64,000 bases of DNA. Source: an uncultured Ruminococcus sp. GTDB taxonomy: Bacteria; Bacillota; Clostridia; Oscillospirales; Ruminococcaceae. Numbering within the stretch: the stretch's first letter is position 1; the number at the start of each line of letters is the position of its first letter. Below the pieces are notes generated by a model. That model worked only from the letters and a program-made list of their open reading frames with translations, had not been told where the DNA came from and made no database searches. The stretch covers positions 21,243-85,242 of the forward strand of contig CAMZZN010000005.1 of assembly GCA_947345935.1 (NCBI GenBank), in the 5' to 3' direction. Both the position numbers and the translations under genes were made by a program. This document shows, piece by piece, positions 19,601-26,137 of the stretch.

Positions 19601-21288
19601 AGTATGACGGATCAGGTAATAAAATTCGTGAATATGGTGGGAACACAGCGAAATTTTTTAGCTATAATATTGGCGGATTTCTTACGGAATCAGAAGTTTA
19701 TGTAGGCAGAACTTTGCAGCAGAAGATTTTATACACATATAACGAGGGCGGTCAGGTTGTAAAAGTAAGTGAAGGGCATCGAAACTCTTCAGCGATTGAT
19801 ACAGTTTCAGAGTATCAATATGACGTGCTCGGACGTAGAATACTGGTTATAAACGCAAACGGAACATCTGAAAAAACAGAGTATAATGCAGCAGGACTTG
19901 TTACAAGGCTAACAAATTACAGTGGACCGAATGTTATTTCAAAGTATGAGTATACCTACTACTATGACGGAAATCAGAGAACAAAGACTGACGAATCAGG
20001 TAAGACAAGTTATATTTATGATGATCTCGGACGTTTGACAGAAGCACAGCTTGCTGACGGAACTTTTCAGAAGTACATATTTGACAGCAACGGCAACCGC
20101 AAGACAATGACCGTAACCAAGGATGGTACAGAAACGATCACAGAATATGTGTACGACCTGAATGACAGACTGCTTAGTGAGACGGAAAACGGCGTTACAA
20201 CCACCTACAGTTATGACAACAACGGCAATATGTTGGGTAAGTCCGACGGAACGTCTGTTGTTACACAGACATTTGATTTGCTGAACCGAATGACATCATT
20301 CTCAGACGGCGATACAACTGCATCGTACACTTATAATCCCGATAATATGCGCCGTTCAAAAACTGTGAATGGTGTGAAAACCGAGCATATCTGGGTTGGC
20401 TCTGAAATAGCACTTGACATTACAGGAAGTTCTGTGGTATCATATGTGCAGGGTATCAAATCTGATTATGGTTGGTACATTTACAATGCACATGGAGATG
20501 TTGTTCAGCTCTGTGATGATAACGGTGTTGTTACAAAATCGTATGATTACGATCCATATGGCAACCAGTTAACAGAAGCGGATGCACTTGACAAAAATCC
20601 TTATCGCTATTCAGGTGAGTACTACGATTCGGAGAGCGGTTATATTTACTTGCGTGCAAGATATTATGACAGCACAACAGGACGTTTCATCAGTGAAGAT
20701 CCTGCATTTGACGGATTTAACTGGTATGCTTACTGCGGCGGAAATCCATTGAACAGGTGGGACCCGAGTGGTCAGGCATGGTATGACTGGGCGCCGGGTA
20801 TGTTAATGACCGGTGCAGGAGTATTTATGTGCGCTACCGGATTCGGTACACCGGCAGGAATAGGCTTAATTTCTGGCGGTACTTCATGGCTTACTACATC
20901 TGCACTTGGCGCAGCCGGTTTTGATCCAAAATTTGTGTCAATGGCTACTGCCGGAATCGATGTAGTAGGCGGTGCAGCGTTGTTGCTGACGCCTTTCGCA
21001 CCAATTGGTGCAGGCATGATGGGTTCTGGTTTCGGTTCGCTTGCTGGTGGAGCAATAAGTGAAAAGCTCGGCGGAAGCTATGAACTCGGAGCTGGAATTG
21101 GTGGCATTGTTGGTGGTGTTGTGGGAAGTTCTGGTTACAATAAGTTAACAGCCAAGGCTGGTTCTATAGAGTTAATGAATAGCAATGATCAATTTCTTAT
21201 TAATGCAAGTAAAAGAAAAGATATTGATCCGAATGGTGTATTGGATATAGTCGCTCATGGTGATCCTAATCATATATATTGGAAATGA
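13642..21288 (+). CDS. giant secreted RHS/YD-repeat polymorphic toxin; ORF closes prematurely in the C-terminal toxin domain
   Basis: N-terminal signal peptide-like MEIIKRLCSVVLSSAILL; many YD repeats; core end YDSTTGRFISEDPAFDGFNWYAYCGGNPLNRWDPSG; toxin start VLDIVAHGDPNHIY. Confidence 0.9.
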   Translation: MEIIKRLCSVVLSSAILLTSADLSSFLAKSVNVPQNIIVDGNESVSENNEDYQFIDESEIENYENFEDCKLDFSGEKIIFDGTNESDIIGSDEQSISKNDFKYEEEPVIIPETVVAYDLEPIITPEAEFAYEEEMVIFPENEFAYEKETVITPETEFAYDEEKVITPETEFEYEEEPINYPEDSIMPNESVELNTSDNSESIEESPIDLSEYNFDNVITGDTTINESVTINGQTVLYEGDLTVAANVTLSNNSLVIVTGTININSGCIVLNNNCQIISIGDFRIQSKKEDGTFGDSNGFVRLLDNTKLTVYGDFYTQTTSYEVFGYGSSSAPSILEFHGNFSQIGANTCYRHGSVSYLTTIFAGDGEQHISFDRYDSDADLGKFEVLNAGQAIYLDTQMYRLYPLNDFNIIGNVEVQYLNGSDNYLNIDGSLIARYPLSINHQINIKGDAIIDADVYLYKVINIEGDLRVQKLFADGSYGTTSACFSVNGGAYIAVNGNTYFQTNSTNYFGNGSTSNPAVIELKGGLYQYGLNNNFRNYEPGTVMIFSGNSAQQVSFDNYVQSSLGTIAMINSSDLIFLSRIHSFTAASDITVSGLIDIYNINFNGFSIHFKSNATLAKGNLMGGYLRCSGSLDVTEKVDLNYGRLDCNSDLFVNGDLLVKSAQTFIKGDTTVNGEMITSSGGVICDKLLTINGSFDVRAGQVYVKDRVIVNGRTYIDREGALLCEGNLNIFGYMTNSSGYMMLSGNIYVSSEGELDLSGYSNEHGLLSCDGSLTVYGNVKIHQGEAYIKSNVTIYSSGNLVNKGFLNSEGELMVYGSADIEKGILSIDQNTVIFGKLEVEDGGLLNCINDLYIHGEASLFSGNVLVKGNAIINELGTLKVSRGGLLNSDRSLTVNGIVDLSSGNLYSNGSVIVGNYGKIDAYSSFLACFDSFTLNGELENMNAAVFVQDDFIINENGNFEMIDYSSVLQVRGNFINNKAGGLSLDFGYLDLKGNLYNNTSIYTGPDMFAQFTRKEGYHIIYTESASTVKFENLGFYLQGDSKFDVFVDRNDGNGYWIRHLIDELEEHCYNLFCTGNSCDDCKAKQRKKIWTNLYWPTNMPKFPDAIENEFEIPEIPEMPEMPEIPTAEVLKTRYFGFNGVHSPTGNYSTSFTDMTVSTILGDLTFTRTYNSQDYKVSNVGKGFTFSYDMKMEFLRDTISIIMPNGSRSNFKFENGVYTALDSRWMLYMEDGEYILETLDQMRYIFDSSGYIKYAEDCKGNRITIVIDANDGRILSISDPTGASVSFEYAAGKLTEITDNKSGRIVTYHYNGDLMDYSYDASRMKTTYSYTPDGFLEEVWDDTGRRLLYLTYDDTALFGGKIHTVTDVTGNCFTYTYDEINMQTTITDRNGRSTVQGYGYDLAVSWTRNELGLTERVTYSQVDGQNKYNEVEASTDMYGNTTKYERDGRGNVTRITYPDGSVEFFGFDSLNNMISHTDRNNDTTWYIYDGYYLQKEVRPLDGVSAYSEAADQDNYAIMEYLYESNAVKKGSVREIYNELNDAYNYTAFEYNEIGEISCETRFVDGTPYSTQYFYDDLHRLTKQIDPDGTVTEYVYNLAGEIARTTVTNGSTASVSRTVYDDLGRKVQEIGPVQYKSEYDYIASDTITGGSYSDVNAGTTYHYNNEGFVDWQRDALGTYTYFEYDDYGNITKQILANGSYSTYEYDALNREIRESFYDHTSRRENVLKEINYSIERRNLVISTTNYLDNNISSTSVEKYNFESNLVEEVGANGSRYVYTYAPGGRLMSESHAGISKLSYQYYPFGNIKSQISKFDNTGYSETYFEYDKAGNVNEQRVKNNGVGQEESYAITKFEYDNWGRQTKVCSYDNDQLVSEASVEYDWADRIVKQIKGENSSSVVEFEYDHMGNIVKKTDALGNVETYTFDNAGRVISLTDRNGALHSIQYDVMGNPLVKTNTDGTQTITKTYTYDVMGNLKSIDDGNEVMHYEYDGSGNKIREYGGNTAKFFSYNIGGFLTESEVYVGRTLQQKILYTYNEGGQVVKVSEGHRNSSAIDTVSEYQYDVLGRRILVINANGTSEKTEYNAAGLVTRLTNYSGPNVISKYEYTYYYDGNQRTKTDESGKTSYIYDDLGRLTEAQLADGTFQKYIFDSNGNRKTMTVTKDGTETITEYVYDLNDRLLSETENGVTTTYSYDNNGNMLGKSDGTSVVTQTFDLLNRMTSFSDGDTTASYTYNPDNMRRSKTVNGVKTEHIWVGSEIALDITGSSVVSYVQGIKSDYGWYIYNAHGDVVQLCDDNGVVTKSYDYDPYGNQLTEADALDKNPYRYSGEYYDSESGYIYLRARYYDSTTGRFISEDPAFDGFNWYAYCGGNPLNRWDPSGQAWYDWAPGMLMTGAGVFMCATGFGTPAGIGLISGGTSWLTTSALGAAGFDPKFVSMATAGIDVVGGAALLLTPFAPIGAGMMGSGFGSLAGGAISEKLGGSYELGAGIGGIVGGVVGSSGYNKLTAKAGSIELMNSNDQFLINASKRKDIDPNGVLDIVAHGDPNHIYWK
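13951..14160 (+). repeat. five 42-bp (14-aa) tandem repeats, consensus (D/E)EExVITPExEFAY, within the RHS N-terminus
   Basis: EEEPVIIPETVVAY / DLEPIITPEAEFAY / EEEMVIFPENEFAY / EKETVITPETEFAY / DEEKVITPETEFEY. Confidence 0.9.
20639..21118 (+). repeat. direct repeat copy 1 (~480 bp): RHS core end plus linker
   Basis: Near-identical to 21916-22395 (offset 1277). Confidence 0.95.
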
Positions 21289-21556
21289 TCTTCCGATGGG
21301 ACCAGCAAAAGCAGCTAAAATGATTCGAAATATGTCAGAATTTCATGGTCAGGATATCAGACTTTTGTCTTGTAATACCGGTTCTTTAAAAAATGGATTT
21401 GCTCAACAACTGGCTAAAAAATTAAATGTTAACGTTTATGCTCCCAATAATTATTTATGGGCATTCCCAAGTGGAAAACTAAGTATAAATGGAATGAATA
21501 GTGCAGGCAGAAGGGCTAGAAGTATTGTCGGAGATTGGGTAAAATTTACACCTTGA
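21281..21556 (+). pseudogene. out-of-frame continuation of RHS toxin tip, caspase-like (clan CD)-looking domain
   Basis: GNDLPMGPAKAAKMIRNMSEFHGQDIRLLSCNTGSLKNGFAQQLAKKLNVNVYAPNNYLWAFPSGKL; H-G in the upstream frame, C here; frame change in CATATATATT at ~21271-21280. Confidence 0.75.
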
Positions 21557-21579
21557 TTAAGAAAGGAAATTTTGTTGCT

Positions 21580-21807
21580 ATGGAAAATTATATTTGTAAA
21601 GATTGTGGAAATCCAATAAAGATGGAAAGGAAAAATGATGACGGCTTTGAATATATTGAATGTTCTAACTGCGGAAATGAGATATATTTTTGTGAGAAAT
21701 GTCATGAAGAGCTTATTACTAAAATAGAAGGAATGTGTATAGGTCAATACTGCCCGAAGTGTAAGGAATGGGTAATGGTTACTTCGTATATTCCTCCTAA
21801 AAAGTAA
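21580..21807 (+). CDS. small zinc-ribbon protein, candidate immunity protein of cassette 1
   Basis: MENYICKDCGNPIKMERK...CSNCGNEIYFCEKCHEEL...YCPKCKEW; directly downstream of toxin tip. Confidence 0.6.
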   Translation: MENYICKDCGNPIKMERKNDDGFEYIECSNCGNEIYFCEKCHEELITKIEGMCIGQYCPKCKEWVMVTSYIPPKK

Positions 21808-21845
21808 CTGTTGTTATCAATTTAACAAATTGGGGTTGTAATTAT

Positions 21846-21873
21846 ATTGCGGTCAGTATATTCTGACCGCAAT
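21846..21873 (+). terminator. hairpin ATTGCGGTCAG-TATATT-CTGACCGCAAT between toxin cassettes
   Basis: 11-bp perfect stem; weak T-tract. Confidence 0.5.
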
Positions 21874-21915
21874 CTTTCTATTGATCTTGAGAATTACCAT
21901 ATTTCACTTAGAGAA

Positions 21916-22395
21916 GTTATATTTACTTGCGTGCAAGATATTATGACAGCACAACAGGACGTTTCATCAGTGAAGATCCTGCATTTGACGGATTTAACTG
22001 GTATGCTTACTGCGGCGGAAATCCATTGAACAGGTGGGACCCGAGTGGTCAGGCATGGTATGACTGGGCGCCGGGTATGTTAATGACCGGTGCAGGAGTA
22101 TTTATGTGCGCTACCGGATTCGGTACACCGGCAGGAATAGGCTTAATTTCTGGCGGTACTTCATGGCTTACTACATCTGCACTTGGCGCAGCCGGTTTTG
22201 ATCCAAAATTTGTGTCAATGGCTACTGCCGGAATCGATGTAGTAGGCGGTGCAGCGTTGTTGCTGACGCCTTTCGCACCAATTGGTGCAGGCATGATGGG
22301 TTCTGGTTTCGGTTCGCTTGCCGGCGGTGCAATAAGCAAAAAGCTGGGCGGAAGCTATGAACTCGGAGCTGGAATTGGTGGCATTGTTGGTGGTG
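21916..22395 (+). repeat. direct repeat copy 2 (~480 bp) heading orphan RHS-CT cassette
   Basis: See copy 1. Confidence 0.95.
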
Positions 22396-23159
22396 CTGCT
22401 GATGGTGCTACATATGGCAAGATTTCAGAAATGAAAAAAATCAAAAAGATTTCTGCTTTAACAACACCTAAAAAAGAATGTACACCCAATTGCTTTGTTG
22501 CAGGAACGCTGATTGAAGCAGAGGACGGGCATAAACCGATAGAACAGATACAAGCGGGCGACATGGTTCTTGCTGAAAATCCTAAAACCGGCGAAATTGC
22601 ATTTAAAAAGGTTGTTCAGACATTTGAAAATGAGTCGAATGAGCTTGTTCATATTGGTGTAAATGGTGAAACTATTTCAGCAACACCAAGTCATCCGTTC
22701 TATGTTTATAAGTTTGGCTGGACTTTAGCTGGAAGCCTCAAGGCTGGCGATGTTTTAGTTCTTTCAAATGGCGAACTTGTAACTGTTGAATGGGTTCAGC
22801 ATGAGATTCTTGAATCACCTATCAAGGTTTATAACTTTGAGGTCGAGGATTTCCATACTTATTTTGTTGGTGAATCTTCTGTTCTGGTACATAATACCTG
22901 TTATACAAATAAGGAATTAATTGATGCAGCGAATGAAATAAATGAAGCTCAGTATAATGGGTATAAATTTGCATCAAAGATGAATCCGATTTCTGTTACA
23001 GCAACGTCAGATGGACAAATTATTGTTTCAAAAAACAGAGGAATTCCCGGTAAAATATCAAGGGCAAAGGCAAAGGCAATATTTGGCGATGATGTGATAA
23101 TTGTTGGAGGCAAAGGTGCCAATTTTGATAATACAAGATGGGGATACGTAACTGAATGA
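21927..23159 (+). pseudogene. orphan RHS C-terminal cassette: HINT/intein-like domain + deaminase-like toxin, interrupted by in-frame TGA at 23157
   Basis: CFVAGTLIEAEDGHKPIEQIQAGDMVLAEN...TPSHPFYV...VEDFHTYFVGESSVLVHNTC; same frame continues after TGA as PWHAEARAVQYIKVNGISTYGVRQATTLPSCRHCFG... to TAA at 23322-23324. Confidence 0.8.
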
Positions 23160-23317
23160 CCTTGGCATGCTGAAGCAAGAGCAGTTCAATACATTAAAGT
23201 TAATGGTATTTCGACATATGGTGTTAGGCAAGCGACTACCTTGCCATCTTGCAGACATTGTTTTGGTTTGCAGAATCATTTTAAAATTAATAATATATCA
23301 GGAGTGGCAAAAAATGT

Positions 23318-24142
23318 ATGGTAAAGATTCAATACAAATACAGAAAATGGGATAAGGAAGTCAAGGAATCAACCGCTGTTAAAGCGATTGAATTGCAATA
23401 TAAAAATATCCAAACAACCATTGATCTGTATTTAAATCCAAAGAAATTTGAAGAGGATGTCATTCGTGACATTCGTATATGCGATCCAGCTTCGTTTTAT
23501 GAGCTTTTGGGTGGAACGTATTTTTTACTTGCTAATGATATATATTTGCTTGAAAGTGATACTGATGCAAGTAAAGGTTATTTGTATCTGTATGTAAAGG
23601 CACTGGCAAGATCATATGAACTTGAATTGTCCGGTATCACAATTACAAACCCTGCGATTGAAGGTGTTCATTCTCAAAAAAGGGATCTTGAACAGATTTC
23701 ATTTGCCGCTACTGCGATAGGCAAATTTGAACTCTTTGAAAAGTATGGTGATGGTATCGGTTGCAAACTCATAAAGGCAATGCATTACAAAGATTATGAC
23801 AAAGCATGGAAACTCATTCTTGAGTTGCCGGATACCGAAAAAATGTATGAAGCAAACAAGCATTATGCAAGCTACTATTATCACCATGGATTTATGAAAG
23901 ACCTCTATTTATCAATATTAAATAGGGATGAAAAAGCGTTCAATGATGCGCTTATCAGAAGATTGAAAAACGTACGGACAGGCTATGTCATGCCAATAGA
24001 TATCGTTTCTATATCAATGATAAGGTTTGCAAAAAGTGTTGGGCTTGAATGCAAGTTTGAGGCTATAGAGATACCAAAAGCATTATGTGCAGATGACTTG
24101 CTTATTGATGAGGAGAAATATAAACTGCCGGATGTGACATAA
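23318..24142 (+). CDS. Imm49-like immunity protein
   Basis: 274 aa with Imm49-like IRICDPASFYELLGGTYFLLANDIYLLESD...; ATG overlaps the toxin terminal codons. Confidence 0.7.
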   Translation: MVKIQYKYRKWDKEVKESTAVKAIELQYKNIQTTIDLYLNPKKFEEDVIRDIRICDPASFYELLGGTYFLLANDIYLLESDTDASKGYLYLYVKALARSYELELSGITITNPAIEGVHSQKRDLEQISFAATAIGKFELFEKYGDGIGCKLIKAMHYKDYDKAWKLILELPDTEKMYEANKHYASYYYHHGFMKDLYLSILNRDEKAFNDALIRRLKNVRTGYVMPIDIVSISMIRFAKSVGLECKFEAIEIPKALCADDLLIDEEKYKLPDVT

Positions 24143-24332
24143 AGTTAGCTTTAAAAACATCTAAAATATTGTAATCGAAGTTCGAAGATAAACTAAAATG
24201 ATTTATGTGAAAGCATACTGTGAAAAGATTTGATAATTTTCAAATTCCTAAAGTAGGCGATGCGTCTGTAATTTCAAACGACAAATGAGTTTATTGATCC
24301 GAGAGGAAAGTTACAATCATATAATATTTATC

Positions 24333-24363
24333 CCTATTCTGTAATTAGAATAGGAATTTTTTT
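24333..24363 (+). terminator. rho-independent terminator CCTATTCT-GTAATT-AGAATAGG-AATTTTTTT
   Basis: Stem plus T-tract. Confidence 0.8.
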
Positions 24364-24472
24364 CTCAAACACAACGATAGTAAACAGAGGATACAAAGAA
24401 TATCGTTTTGCTAAAAAGGCAGTATTCAAGTACCTCTGAAAGTGTCCCCTCACAAGAAATTGAGAATGTAAA

Positions 24473-24555
24473 ATGATACTTAAATACAAATGGTTGTGTA
24501 TAATCGCAAAATAGTCATAATCCTCCGTTTTGTTTAAAAAACAAAACGGAGGATT
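24473..24555 (+). promoter_or_regulatory. attenuator A: leader peptide MILKYKWLCIIAK* (24473-24514) followed by SD-sequestering hairpin (24519-24555)
   Basis: AATCCTCCGTTTTG...CAAAACGGAGGATT contains GGAGGA of the ATG at 24560, followed by T-run. Confidence 0.65.
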
Positions 24556-24559
24556 TTTC

Positions 24560-24778
24560 ATGTCGTACAATCACGGATTAGCCAAAAAGAAATTTGAAAA
24601 TGAATGGCATAAAAAAGAAAGACAGTACAGAGAACTTGATATGACAGATATGAGGTATAGTTTTCGGGTACGGCTGTTGAATTTAGACTTGATAGGAGAG
24701 AAATACAAAAATTACAGAAGCAAACAAGGTGTTGTGACGCTTACCTCATCCATGACTTTACTGCAAGGAAATTTTTGA
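24560..24778 (+). pseudogene. small ICE-type protein (MSYNHGLAKKKFENEWHKKE...), frame-degraded at the C-terminus
   Basis: N-terminus resembles small accessory proteins found in Firmicutes conjugative elements (recollection); C-terminus low-complexity after MTDM. Confidence 0.5.
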
Positions 24779-24833
24779 AATGGAAGTTAATGGAAAAGTT
24801 TGTGAGGCGTGGCGCACCTGATGAATTATAAAA

Positions 24834-25001
24834 AATCTCGACTTGCAAACGATGCCTGACACTCAATAAAATGGCTATTTTACGTTATACATCATGCAAA
24901 AATCATCAAATTTGGGGATTTAAAATTCAAAATTGCATATTTTGCACCTATAAATGCCCTAAAAAACGATTCTTTTAGGTACTGTCTGCAAGTCGGGATT
25001 T
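24834..25001. mobile_element. MITE-like element with ~17-bp imperfect TIRs (AATCtCGACTTGCAaAC) and 9-bp TSD ATTATAAAA
   Basis: TSD 24825-24833 and 25002-25010; no ORF. Confidence 0.75.
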
Positions 25002-25199
25002 ATTATAAAAACATTGCTTCCGTAGACTGCACAGTATTATAACAAAATAAAAAGGATTATGAGAACAACGGGATGGATACCAAATACCTTAATAATGCAC
25101 TTGTCAGGTCTGTTGAATATCAGCAAGAGGAAATTTGTGAATCGAAAGAATTTATGGAAGCTGAGATGTAGCTTTTGCTTGAATGAGAAGGAAAATATA

Positions 25200-25458
25200 T
25201 AAATTACAAGAATTTTGAAATTCGCATTACAGGTGCGAAAATACCACGTCTAGACAGGCCGGGGAGAACACTATAGAGTGCGATGGTTTTATCATTGAGA
25301 TATTCACTCGGGATAGTGACGTTCCTGTAAATGTATTTAATGCCGCGGTTGGATATGAACTGCTGGGACACAGCATTGATGAAGCTGAGCGGTTTGCGAA
25401 GGATTATATTGTCATTGAGGGACGGAATTACGGAAAACAGATTGTCCGAGTTAAATAA
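25200..25458 (+). pseudogene. decayed homologue of the 39554-39829 protein
   Basis: NYKNFEIRIT ... ECDGFIIEIFTRDSDVPVNVFNAAVGYELLGHSIDEAERFAKDYI vs KYKGFYVKIT ... KCNSFKIEVFADEYEEIEIDIFSAAEGFELMKNSFEEAVQFTKDYI; frame broken. Confidence 0.7.
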
Positions 25459-25766
25459 TAAGGCTATGAAGTCAGAAGTAAAATGTTTATAGACATTTAT
25501 TTTGTTTTTTTAAATATAAGATTCTAAACGTTTACTACATACAAATCGACATTTTACTGCAAGTTTCTAAATGGAATATTGTGATATAATGAAAGCTGAC
25601 AGAAGTAGTATGACATTTAATCAACAGTATGTTTTGGTGTAAAAAGTACTATTTTTTCCAGTTGAGCATATTGTTTTTGATATATTACGGTTTGTTTCGC
25701 CTTTTTGTGATATAATTTATAGGAAGAAATTAATAGAAAAATTGCAAATACTTCATGAGAGTAATG

Positions 25767-26026
25767 CAGGGCAACCGCATGAAAATTTAATGAAAACATG
25801 TTGATTATAGACAAAAAACAACTTATATATTAGGCGAATTGTTTATTATGAGAGATAATATTGCGCCATTCGTTCTGTTTTATGCAACATTGTAATTTAA
25901 TTGTTGTTACTTGAAAGGTACGTTTATTCAATAACATTGAAGATTCCTCATCGAAATTGTCAATTACAATCAAATATTCTTGTTATTATGCAAAAAATTT
26001 TCTAATTTTTTCATGCGGTTGCCCTG
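25767..26026. mobile_element. MITE-like element, 19-bp perfect TIRs CAGGGCAACCGCATGAAAA, ~10-bp TSD gagagtaatg/gagagtgatg
   Basis: Left arm from 25767, right arm to 26026; DR 25757-25766 and 26027-26036. Confidence 0.8.
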
Positions 26027-26137
26027 GAGAGTGATGTAATTTCTATTAAGTTAATATAAAAATAATTGCAGTAATAATTATCGTTTTTTATTAGAAGTAT
26101 AGAAAAAATATATATGTTCAAAGCGGAGGATGAAATA

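Noticed and set aside
16834-20100. Numerous antisense and alternative-frame ORFs inside the RHS gene (e.g. 18257..18577 -, 19027..19353 -)
   Set aside because: Shadow ORFs opposite a clear long coding frame; low-complexity translations without motifs
23157-23159. TGA as selenocysteine or programmed readthrough
   Set aside because: No obvious SECIS-like hairpin immediately downstream and no known Sec in such toxins; simple nonsense mutation or sequencing error is more likely
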